Shown here: piece by piece, positions 22,844 through 30,675 of the stretch
Layout: every line of letters starts with the position of its first letter
Numbering within the stretch: the first letter of the stretch is position 1
Source: Argyresthia goedartella
Lineage: Eukaryota > Arthropoda > Insecta > Lepidoptera > Argyresthiidae
DNA length: 64,000 bases
Assembly (NCBI GenBank): GCA_949825045.1
Contig: OX463835.1
Span: 21,903,201 to 21,967,200, forward strand
Direction of reading: 5' to 3'
The notes under the pieces: model-generated
The model's database searches: none
What the model was told of the DNA's origin: nothing
What the model saw: only the letters and a program-made list of their open reading frames with translations
Program-made: the position numbers and the translations under genes

Positions 22844-23033
22844 CGTCATACCAGCACAATAAATAACTCAATATTATCGCGTGTGGATTATCTTGAGGCT
22901 AGCTATTAGTAATCCTTTGTTTGCAGCGTTCATCGAACCTAAAGTGATGATATAACGTGACAAGTTTGTTTAATGTCTCTCGGAGACTACAGACGCAACA
23001 AGTACATTCAATAAATAACACGTGTATTGTGAG
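22844..23033 (+). promoter_or_regulatory. upstream region of the ZAD zinc-finger gene
   Basis: This 190-bp stretch between the LINE target duplication and the ATG of the ZAD gene must hold its 5' UTR and proximal promoter, unless an upstream exon lies beyond the LINE. No TATA box or initiator stands out. The LINE insertion ends less than 200 bp from the start codon, so it may have replaced more distant regulatory DNA. The assignment rests on position only. Confidence 0.3.
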
Positions 23034-23216
23034 ATGGAAGATTGTCAAGCAGCGAAAGATGTCAAAGAGGAAGTTGTGGTTTGTGGATTGGTGGAAGTGG
23101 ACTCTCACAATGTGTATCAACTGTGCACGGCTTGCCTTTGTGCGACACGCACTACACAAATGCTCGATGACGACACACTGAAGCAGCACTACATGAATAT
23201 TCTCACCGAGGCGCAG
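23034..23216 (+). CDS. ZAD-C2H2 zinc-finger protein, exon 1
   Basis: The ATG at 23034 begins MEDCQAAKDVKEEVVV. The first zinc-binding pair of the ZAD (zinc-finger-associated domain) follows: C31 and C34 in YQLCTACLC. The exon ends GAGGCGCAG followed by GTGAGT, a consensus donor, in phase 0 after 61 codons. ZAD proteins are arthropod transcription factors; the domain mediates homodimerisation and folds around one zinc held by two CxxC pairs. The second pair is in exon 2. Upstream in-frame sequence lacks another ATG close by, so this start is preferred. Confidence 0.85.
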
Positions 23217-23314
23217 GTGAGTACTACACAAAAAATACCTTTGCATCCATTTATTAACTGGTAATTAGTTGTATACATCCTAACCAATACACGTATGTAT
23301 GTGCGTTGTTACAG

Positions 23315-23458
23315 CCAGAGGCAGGTGTGCCTGTGTTACGGTCTCCGAGACTGTGCTGGGAGTGTGTGGCTCACTTGAAGAGATCGCTGCGCTTCAGAGA
23401 GCAAGTGCAGGACACTTACAGACTGCTGCAGCCAATGCTACTAATGTGCGAAAAAGAG
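23315..23458 (+). CDS. ZAD-C2H2 zinc-finger protein, exon 2
   Basis: A TTGTTACAG acceptor precedes PEAGVPVLRSPRLCWECVAH and a GTATGT donor follows CEKE. The exon is 144 bp, phase 0 at both ends. C75 and C78 (LCWEC) form the second half of the ZAD zinc site. The remainder (LKRSLRFREQVQDTYRLLQ) is the long helix typical of the ZAD C-terminal half. The exon is short and neatly bounded by consensus sites, which supports a real host gene rather than a retro-copy. Confidence 0.85.
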
Positions 23459-23794
23459 GTATGTGTTATCCCTGGAGTTGTTTTGAAAGCTTTCTCACTT
23501 TTCATGCTCTAAAAGATTTTCTTTATGGTGTGCATAGCGGTTACATAAAGTCAGTTTTTATGCTCTAGCGCTTATGCAGTCATTTTTTCTAACCAATAGA
23601 GGGATGGGCCGCGTTGAGCTGCCCTTAGAAATTACCAAGCGCAAATTGCGCGGTATGGGTTTGTATTGTTACAGTTAGTACAAATAATCTATGCAGTGCT
23701 TTAATTTTTAAAACAAGTTTCATTAAAAACATCAGTTAGGCGTTATAGTCACTTGCTTTGCTAAAAGAATATCACATGTTAGATAGATCAGAGA

Positions 23795-24721
23795 TAGTCA
23801 GTTGCTCCCGTGCTTTATGACAGTACCATTGTCAAGTACAGTGAGAAAGCCAAAAATCTTGGGGTTGTTTTTGATACTCTTTTATCCTGGTCGCCCCATG
23901 TTTGTGAGGTCAGCAGACGAGTCTTTACATCCTTTAATTCCCTTCGGCGTTTGCAGTACTTCTTGCCTAGGCAGACTAAAATCATGCTAGTACAGACCCT
24001 TCTTCTGCCTTTAATTGACTACGCCGATGTTTGCTGGGCCAGCGCGAACGAAGATTCGACTTCAAAATCTCGGGATTCGGTTTATCTTCGGTCTCCGCAA
24101 GTACGATCAAGTGTCCCAATATCGCAGGGAATTAGGCTGGCTCCCGATCCGACTTTGTCGTGATATGCACATTCTGTCCTTCCTCTTCAATATTTTGAGA
24201 AATCCGCGCTATCCCGCATATCTTCGTGAACATTTTGAGTTTCTTTTCTCTCGGGATAGACTTCGGAGATCTCACACGGTGTCACTTTTGTCAATTCCTC
24301 AGCACAACACTGTTGCTTACGAGCACTCGTTTAGGTTAAGGGCAATACGTTTGTGGAATGCACTTCCTTGCGCTATTAGGGATTGCACATCCTTGTTCTC
24401 TTTTAAGAAAAAGTTGAAACAGCATCTCCTCTCTTCCGCATAGTGGGTATCTTATAGTATGTATGTGTATCTATGTATTCATTGTATTCTATTAATTTAT
24501 TTTATAGTATGTGTAGGATGTATTGTGATTTATCTGATAGTATATTGACTTTATTTCTTTCTTTTAAATCTTAATTGTACACTAGGACTACCTCTCTATA
24601 AATATTTTTTCCTTTCCTCACAGGTTAGCTGTAAGAAATTTCTTTTTAGAAATAAGCTCACCTTTGCATATTGTTTGTTGTATTTTTTCCATTGTGTTTT
24701 CTGTGCAATAAAGAATTATTA
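23795..24721 (+). mobile_element. 5'-truncated LINE, same family as 19909-21111
   Basis: The sequence aligns with the reverse complement of 19909-20875, starting at GTTGCTCCCGTGCTTTATGAC and running through the 3' UTR (CACTAGGACTACCTCTCTATA) to GTGCAATAAAGAATTATTAT. Coding parts are 23810-24050 (YSEKAKNLGVVFDTLLSWSP) and 24015-24443 (YRRELGWLPIRLCRDMH, RLWNALPCAIRD), separated by a deletion of about 18 bp relative to the other copy (NEDLLNKLERLQ shortened) that shifts the frame. It is only the RT C-terminus and so is inactive. Confidence 0.85.
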
Positions 24722-24884
24722 TAGATTTAAATAATATAAAGAAAAAAATTTGTAAACATTTCATTCACATGCAGTAGATGGTTCCGTTTTAAGAATGTAA
24801 ACAATAAAATTAGTGCATTTTATAGGATTTCATACCTTACTATACTACATTATCAAATATAAAAAAACAAGTCAAGTTCAAAGT

Positions 24885-25095
24885 CAAATTTCTTTATTAC
24901 TGTAGATGTATCACATTTACTTAGCAAAAATCATTTTTTGGGTTTTCTCTACATGGGACCACTGTGGAAGAAAAAGGGCGTAGAAACTCGTTCAGTTTGA
25001 TTTTTAGATCTCTTTTAAAAATTGGTTGTGCTTAACTAATACTAATATTACAATATTAATTATTATAATTAATAAGCAGGAATAAATAATCACAA
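24885..25095 (-). mobile_element. 3' end of a non-LTR retrotransposon
   Basis: On the minus strand it runs from TTATTCCTGCTTATTAATTA to TAATAAAGAAATTTGACTTTG and a TTGACTTG-like tail. It matches 1205-1361 in order and content but has about 60 bp more before the tail. It holds only 3' UTR. The two copies show that the same family inserted at least twice in this window. Confidence 0.6.
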
Positions 25096-25265
25096 CATTA
25101 TTAACAGCAAGGTCTGTGTTGAGCTAGATTAACCCCATACTGTCCCATCATGATGACTATAAACTTTTTAATATAAAAAGAAAAAAAGAAAGAAAGAAAT
25201 GCTTATTCACAGCTGACAGAGGCGCATACAGTCAACAAGTTCAACCGCATACCAAAACCGTTATA

Positions 25266-25290
25266 TCAAATCAAATCAAATCAAATCAAA
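25266..25290. repeat. TCAAA microsatellite tail of the LINE
   Basis: Five exact TCAAA units precede TATTTATTTGTCAAACATAGG. LINEs of the CR1 group often end in short tandem units rather than poly(A). The position, directly after the ORF2 stop and a 3' UTR of about 220 bp, fits the 3' end of this element. Confidence 0.85.
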
Positions 25291-25511
25291 TATTTATTTG
25301 TCAAACATAGGTAAGTATACAAGTTGGTAGGTAGTGTTATTGTTGCTCTATGCTTAGCCATAAAGGCATACAAACATATTATTGTTATGTACATACATGC
25401 ATGTTCTCAAAAATAATAAAACAAAACATTTTTATACAAGTATCTGTAGAAACTTACGACACAACAGTAATCAGATCATAAACAAAGCTAGGGACCAAAA
25501 TCAGTTGAAAC

Positions 25512-28500
25512 TCACATTTTCTTATCGTGTAGATATTCAGCAATGGAATAGTAAACTTTATTAATTAAGACCTTTCGTAGTTCTTTTTTAAATTGCGGTA
25601 TGTTAACTATGTTACGAATTCTGTCAGGTAGGTGGTTCCAAATTACAGGTGCCATGCCTAAAATATTGTTCTTGAATAGTGCCGTTTGGTGTTGGGGCAT
25701 ACGTATTTTATTCATATGCCGTTTACTATTATAAGTAGTAAATAGGTGCATGTTAGACTTAATAAATACAACCATCTCAAATATATATAAAGAAGGCACC
25801 GTCAGTATATGAAGCCTTTTAAAGTGTGGTTTGGCGCTTTCCCTCCGAGAAAGACCACAAATAGCCCTTACACACTTTTTTTGTGCAATTAGAGCGGATC
25901 CTTTGTTAACTCCATTGCCCCAGAATATGATACCGAATCTCAGAGTCGAGTCTACGTAACCATTATATGCCGTCAATACTGCTTCCTCAGATACGGTTTT
26001 TGACAGTTTGTACAGAGCATAAGCAAATGAATTCAATTTATTACATGTTTTGTCTATCTGTGTTTTCCACTTTAAATTACTGTCAATGTAAATCCCTAAA
26101 AACTTTGTATGATTAGTTTGTTCGATGCTTTCCCCTGAATATCGTATGTCCAATTTTGTTTCATCATTACTATAATTATTTTTAAAACTTATTATTTTAG
26201 TTTTGTCAACGTTAACAACTAAATTATTATTATTAAGCCAATTAATTATGTTATTTAGTGTGGTATTAATTTCATTCTCAAATTCATTTGTATCGTCGCA
26301 GGGTATAATTACTGTGCTGTCATCGGCGAATAATACCATAGGATACTTAACAACATTCGGCAAATCATTAATGTATGCTAAGAACAGCAATGGACCCATC
26401 ACACTACCTTGTGGTACACCACGCTCTATATCTCTGGGTTTTGATGTGTATGTCTTTTCTGTTTTTGTTCGAGTACATATCCTGTTTATTTGTGTCATTT
26501 GTTGCCTTTTGTACAGGTATGATTTTATTAGTTCTATCGCATTACCTCTGATACCATATTTTGATAGTTTACTAATAAGTATTTCGTGGTTCACAAAATC
26601 AAAGGCCTTACTCATGTCCATAAATATACTGATTACTGGATTTCTGCTGTCCACGTTTGATATAACTTTACTGAGAAAGTCGTAGATGGCCATATTTATA
26701 GTCTTATTTTGTCGAAACCCCTTTTGTTCTGGCGCAAATAGGTTTTGCTTCTCAAAGTACGTATAGATATTTCTGTAAATAACCTTTTCAAATATTTTTG
26801 AAAAGACGGGTACCAATGCAATGGGTCGATAAAAGTTCATATTATGTTTGTCGGTCTTTTTAAATAGGGGTTTAACAATTGCAATTTTCAATTCATTTGG
26901 AAAAATGCCGTTTTCCATACATTTGTTAATTATATGACTCAGGATTGGAGATATTATATTAACCACATATTTTAAGACCTTTGTGGATATTTCATCATAA
27001 CCTGTACTGTTAGTGTTCTTTAAAGACTTGATTATTAGGAGGATGTCAAATGATGTCACCGGGGTTAAAAATATTGATTTGCAAGTATTGATAGAGATTG
27101 TATTATTATTATTTGATGTCAATTTTGAATCATTGTTCTTATTACTATTAATATTTAACGTCAAATTAAAATCATTGTTATTATTATTATTATTATTTAA
27201 TGTCATATTTAGGTCATTATTATTATTATTATTTAATGTCACATTTGATCCATTATTATTATTACTGTTTTTTTTGTTTATTTTGTCATTGTTCGTAATA
27301 TCGATAAAAAAATTATTAAATGACTCGGCTACTTCTATTGGATTTGTTATATTTTTACCTTCGTGGATGATTTTCTCAATGTATTCTTTTGGCATGTTTA
27401 GTTGTGATTTTTGTATTACTTTCCATGTTTCTTTACATTTATTTTTTGCATTTAGAATTCTATAATTGTTTTGGCATTTTTGTGTCAGTTTGATTATTCT
27501 TTTAAGCTTTTTGGCATAATTTTGAAATATTTCTTTATTTTGTTTAGTGTTGTGACGTCTAAATTTCCACAGTAGTTCTCTTTTATGTTTACAACAGAAC
27601 CGGATTCCCTTAGAAATCCATCTTTGTTTATGAACTGACGATATTTTCACTTTAATTGCTGGGAAACATAATTTGTACAAAAGGACGAATATATCGTAGA
27701 ATTCCTTAAATGCATAACATGGATCGTCAGTTTCGTATACTTGGTTAAATGATAAGGACTTAAGATGTTCTGAGAATTTCATCATATTCTCGTCACTGTA
27801 GTCACGCTTCATAGTATGCCACTGCTTGAGAAAGTAACTTTTGTTTACTGGACATGATAAAAGTTGTGCGGAATGGTCTGACAAGGCAAATTCTATCACT
27901 TCACTCGTGCATCCACGAATGTTGTGCAATATATTGTCTAAACAGGTAGAGCTGGAAAGCCGAGTTGGTTGTTTTATTTCAATTGTCATATTATAATTCA
28001 TAGCTAACTGCTTAAACCGTGTGGTGTTTTTGTTATCATTCAGTAGGTTAATGTTGAAGTCACCACATAGTATAATCTTTCTGTTCTTTTCGTACACCAG
28101 ATCGTGTAATATATCGTCTATTGTACAGAAAAACATTTCATAAGACTTATTGTCATATAAAGGGACTCTGTAAATGCAGATTATAATAATTTTATGTTCA
28201 ATTAGTTCTGTAGCATTGCATTCAAGCACATTACAGATACTATGTTTACATATATGTTCAATTTCCCTGAATGCATGGGTATTCTTCACTAATATGCATG
28301 ATCCACCCTTTCTATTTTTCCTACAATAACTTGACGCTAGTCTGAAATTGGGAATTGTTAGTTGATTTTGGTCACTTTTGATCATGTTGTGTTCGGTGAC
28401 ACATATTACATCTATAAATTTAGCTCTGCCTTCAAGTTCATTCAAATGTACCACTAGTTCGTCTGTTTTCGCTATTAATCCATTTATATTTTGATGCACT

Positions 28501-28577
28501 AAGTTAATCTTGTCATAGACGAAAAAGCTCCCTATTGCCAATATTGTTTTCTTCCTTAGTATCCATATGTATTTCAT
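25512..28577 (-). CDS. CR1-like LINE ORF2: endonuclease plus reverse transcriptase
   Basis: This uninterrupted 1021-residue frame nicks target DNA and reverse-transcribes the element RNA in place. The APE-type endonuclease comes first (about 20-240), with HQNINGL, CVTEHNM, ICIYRVPL, GDFNINLL and ALSDHSAQL. After a linker with basic helices comes an Asn-rich stretch (about 420-490). The RT follows (about 560-830), with YRPIALVPVFSKIFE, ISIFMDMSKAFDFV, GVPQGSVMGPLLFL and MVLFADDSTVI, then a CR1-type C-terminus ending AEYLHDKKM. No RNase H is present. All catalytic aspartates (MDMS, FADD) are kept. The ATG at 28577 lies inside ORF1, so it may be reached by reinitiation. The frame could be functional; activity is inferred. 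Confidence 0.92.
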   Translation of the reverse strand: MKYIWILRKKTILAIGSFFVYDKINLVHQNINGLIAKTDELVVHLNELEGRAKFIDVICVTEHNMIKSDQNQLTIPNFRLASSYCRKNRKGGSCILVKNTHAFREIEHICKHSICNVLECNATELIEHKIIIICIYRVPLYDNKSYEMFFCTIDDILHDLVYEKNRKIILCGDFNINLLNDNKNTTRFKQLAMNYNMTIEIKQPTRLSSSTCLDNILHNIRGCTSEVIEFALSDHSAQLLSCPVNKSYFLKQWHTMKRDYSDENMMKFSEHLKSLSFNQVYETDDPCYAFKEFYDIFVLLYKLCFPAIKVKISSVHKQRWISKGIRFCCKHKRELLWKFRRHNTKQNKEIFQNYAKKLKRIIKLTQKCQNNYRILNAKNKCKETWKVIQKSQLNMPKEYIEKIIHEGKNITNPIEVAESFNNFFIDITNNDKINKKNSNNNNGSNVTLNNNNNNDLNMTLNNNNNNNNDFNLTLNINSNKNNDSKLTSNNNNTISINTCKSIFLTPVTSFDILLIIKSLKNTNSTGYDEISTKVLKYVVNIISPILSHIINKCMENGIFPNELKIAIVKPLFKKTDKHNMNFYRPIALVPVFSKIFEKVIYRNIYTYFEKQNLFAPEQKGFRQNKTINMAIYDFLSKVISNVDSRNPVISIFMDMSKAFDFVNHEILISKLSKYGIRGNAIELIKSYLYKRQQMTQINRICTRTKTEKTYTSKPRDIERGVPQGSVMGPLLFLAYINDLPNVVKYPMVLFADDSTVIIPCDDTNEFENEINTTLNNIINWLNNNNLVVNVDKTKIISFKNNYSNDETKLDIRYSGESIEQTNHTKFLGIYIDSNLKWKTQIDKTCNKLNSFAYALYKLSKTVSEEAVLTAYNGYVDSTLRFGIIFWGNGVNKGSALIAQKKCVRAICGLSRRESAKPHFKRLHILTVPSLYIFEMVVFIKSNMHLFTTYNSKRHMNKIRMPQHQTALFKNNILGMAPVIWNHLPDRIRNIVNIPQFKKELRKVLINKVYYSIAEYLHDKKM
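27095..27295. repeat. Asn-rich tandem insert in LINE ORF2
   Basis: On the minus strand the linker between endonuclease and RT contains four similar blocks, each a run of AAT/AAC codons followed by a short D.N.TLN-type spacer. Examples are GSNVTLNNNNNN, DLNMTLNNNNNNNN, DFNLTLN and DSKLTSNNNN. The DNA looks like a duplicated unit of about 40-50 bp that carries ATT trinucleotide runs. The insert keeps the frame. Confidence 0.85.
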
Positions 28578-29802
28578 TTCTACTGCTGTCTTTATTCAAA
28601 GGTTCCTTGTTTTCCTCGTGTATGTTGTCATTTTTTAAAGTTTCTGTTTGCGTATATTGATTGACTAGATTGCTCTGTTCAGTGTAGTTACTCTGTTTGT
28701 TACTGTAGTTTGATGATTTAATTTTATAATCAATACGCAGGGTCTCTTTTAGTATCATTCTGCATAGCTGTGTATTCAGTACTCGTGGTGTATGTCTGTA
28801 ATTGCTGTAGTTCAGGTCGATTAATGAAAGGTGGCTGTGTTGGCTACATATAAACTTCAACTCGTAGTTGAGCTTCCATCTGTTCAGGTTCCTGTTGTAC
28901 GGTATGTTACAGATTATAACATTTGTTTTTTTAGTCGTGTTTATCCAGCAATGCAGATCGAATTGAAACTTGTAAGGGTGCGAATCATTGGTTCCTCCAA
29001 GCAATATTACGTAGTCTTTTTCTGTAAGTGTTGCAATCTCTTGTCTTCCCGACTTGACAACGTCTCCTATAGAGGCACCTGGCTTACTGTAGCAGGTTAC
29101 TAAATACTCTTCTCCGATTAGTTCCTGTAGTATGCTACGAAGATATCGCCCTTGTTGGTCAGCAATTATGACTATTCTGCGTTTGCATTTGCTCGGTGCG
29201 GTCCGTGAAGTGACGTTATCTCGTGTTATCGGCTGCTGTGACATTGATTCTATACTATGCTGTTGTGATTTCATATTCAGTATTTCTGCGGGGTCTTTCA
29301 CGAGTTCTGTGAAAGATCTCTCAAGCTCTTGACATACGGACGGTGAGTATTGCTTGTGAAGGCCTCGTGTAAAACTCACTGGAGTTGGTTTGCTGATTGT
29401 TCTATAGGCCAGCTTAAATGGGAATGGCATTGACGATCTTCTGGGTGTTTTTGTGGAATTATCTTTAAGTAAATCTGTGCTTGTGACCTTTTTGTATATC
29501 TCGATATTTTTCTTGTATGACTCGTTTTCACGTTTTAAATCAAAAACTTCTCTTACAAGTTTGGCGATTTCATCGTTGGCGCTCTCCAGGTCAGTTTTTA
29601 ACTCATCAGTTTGTTTCTTAAGCTCCAATAACTGAGATTTGTCGCATAGTGAAATATTTGGTAAGCTATTGGACAGCGTGTTGTCAAGAAGTGTGGAGTT
29701 TACAAATAATTCTTTTTCGTTCAAGTCCATTTCACTTGCACTCTTAGTTCTGTTAAATCTCCTGATTGTGACATTTTCATGGTTCATATATACCGGATCC
29801 AT
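28513..29802 (-). CDS. CR1-like LINE ORF1: coiled coil plus esterase-like domain
   Basis: The 429-residue protein begins MDPVYMNHENVTIRRF. A predicted coiled coil follows at about 55-110 (LLELKKQTDELKTDLESAND and onward, with heptad-like Leu/Ile spacing), then a basic Ser/Thr-rich linker. An SGNH-hydrolase-like domain occupies about 210-350, with KRRIVIIADQQGRYLRSIL and YVILLGGTND (the GxND block). ORF1 proteins with esterase domains are known from CR1 and L2 elements. Here the usual GDS nucleophile motif reads ADQ, so a catalytic Ser is not evident. The C-terminal 60 residues are Asn/Lys/Glu-rich. It probably binds element RNA in the particle. Confidence 0.87.
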   Translation of the reverse strand: MDPVYMNHENVTIRRFNRTKSASEMDLNEKELFVNSTLLDNTLSNSLPNISLCDKSQLLELKKQTDELKTDLESANDEIAKLVREVFDLKRENESYKKNIEIYKKVTSTDLLKDNSTKTPRRSSMPFPFKLAYRTISKPTPVSFTRGLHKQYSPSVCQELERSFTELVKDPAEILNMKSQQHSIESMSQQPITRDNVTSRTAPSKCKRRIVIIADQQGRYLRSILQELIGEEYLVTCYSKPGASIGDVVKSGRQEIATLTEKDYVILLGGTNDSHPYKFQFDLHCWINTTKKTNVIICNIPYNRNLNRWKLNYELKFICSQHSHLSLIDLNYSNYRHTPRVLNTQLCRMILKETLRIDYKIKSSNYSNKQSNYTEQSNLVNQYTQTETLKNDNIHEENKEPLNKDSSRNEIHMDTKEENNIGNRELFRL

Positions 29803-29825
29803 CGTAATAGCACACGAACGTTAGA

Positions 29826-29850
29826 AAAAAAAGAAAAAGTGATTTTTATA
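29826..29850 (-). terminator. T-runs after the tRNA-like unit
   Basis: On the minus strand, 15-30 bases beyond the tRNA-like sequence, the DNA reads CACTTTTTCTTTTTTTTC. Runs of five and eight T are efficient RNA polymerase III terminators. Their place directly downstream of A-box- and B-box-like sequences fits a Pol III unit, but T-runs are common in this AT-rich DNA. Confidence 0.35.
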
Positions 29851-29855
29851 GATTT

Positions 29856-29924
29856 GCTTCGCGGGTTTCGAACCCGAGCCCTCTGTTTTAGGAGTGCTGC
29901 TGTTACACTTTACGCCACCGGAGC
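29856..29924 (-). tRNA. tRNA-like sequence (pseudo-tRNA or SINE head)
   Basis: The minus strand reads GCTCCGGTGGCGTAAAGTGT at the start and CGGGTTCGAAACCCGCGAAGC at the end, 69 bases in all. The T arm is perfect (CGGGT/ACCCG around TTCGAA-type loop), and GGTTCGAAACC is a perfect B box. The acceptor arms pair with one mismatch (GCTCCG with CGAAGC). TGGCGTAAAGTG is a weak A box. The anticodon arm pairs poorly (CTC/GAG around an 8-base loop), so this is unlikely to be a working tRNA. It sits about 50 bp upstream of the ATG of the LINE ORF1, in the same orientation. Confidence 0.55.
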
Positions 29925-30675
29925 AGTTACAAGTCGGTGCGAAAATGAGAATTGTAAAGTGTGCTGAAGTGGTGACATCTGTCGTCAGATTAGTGTAATT
30001 ACTTGTACAATGACTAAGTAAACCTTTTCCGCGGGACTGATACCGGGTATATAGTACTCATTCGTAATATGTTATAGTTGCTCTTTCTGTGGATAGATGT
30101 CTCTGTGGTCGTTGGCCGTTAAAGTCCCGTTACTTTGTTATTGTGTTATTGTAATATTCTTGTATTTAAGCCGCGTTTACACAGTATTAGTATGTTGCAC
30201 TAATTACGTTCATCACTGTTGTCCTTTCCGCATAATTTGTTTATGTTATAGTTCCATTATTAAAAGATTTTTGATGTTGTAGTCAATTTCACTCACTGAT
30301 AGTGTATTTTTATATTAGCACTGTTTTTAGGCACTATATAACAACTGTACTGCATAATCGGTTTACTATTTACACATTAAAACTGGATACTCATGTTTTT
30401 AAGTCGATTAAGGAATTAAAAATGTTTATTATTACGGAGCTCAATGTTTGCATGTCTACTAGCGACATCTGTCCTCTTTATCGCGATTCGCCTCAGCAGC
30501 TGCAAAATGGTAGCTGACTCAGTATAATGCTAAGGTGAAAAACGCCATAGTGTTTAGGTACATTAATAAATATTCATATGATATTATAATTTTAAACATG
30601 CTTTCAATACAATAAATATATTAAAGTACGTATCAATGATATTAGTCAGTGTAATAAAAAATAAACAATTTTTAA
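29925..30675. other. spacer between the CR1-like LINE and the duplicated LINE
   Basis: No coding sequence is supported. The decamer GACATCTGTC occurs at 29974-29983 and 30474-30483 (and again at 44653-44662). The 5' UTR of the CR1-like element may extend into this region. Confidence 0.45.

Larger units (their letters stand above)
25266..29802 (-). mobile_element. CR1-like LINE, apparently intact ORFs
   Basis: The minus-strand element carries ORF1 (29802-28513) and ORF2 (28577-25512), overlapping by 65 bases in different frames, and ends in a 5-unit TCAAA tail on the plus strand (25266-25290), read as TTTGA on the element. Both frames are open and all catalytic motifs of ORF2 are present. The left flank ends ACCGTTATA; I found no certain target duplication, which is common in this clade. 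The 5' end is not fixed: it could be near 29830, just before the tRNA-like unit, or further up. Confidence 0.88.

Noticed and set aside
16318..22853. CGTCATACCA at both sides of the I-like LINE as target duplication
   Set aside because: The left copy is 61 bp away from the 5' end defined by similarity to copy 1. AATATAGG fits exactly at both borders.
27013..27465. Leu/Phe-rich plus-strand frame of 150 residues, looking like a membrane protein
   Set aside because: It is the antisense of the Asn codon runs in the LINE ORF2; the hydrophobicity is a codon artefact.
29856..29924. Functional tRNA gene
   Set aside because: The acceptor has a mismatch and the anticodon arm pairs poorly, so it is called tRNA-like only.
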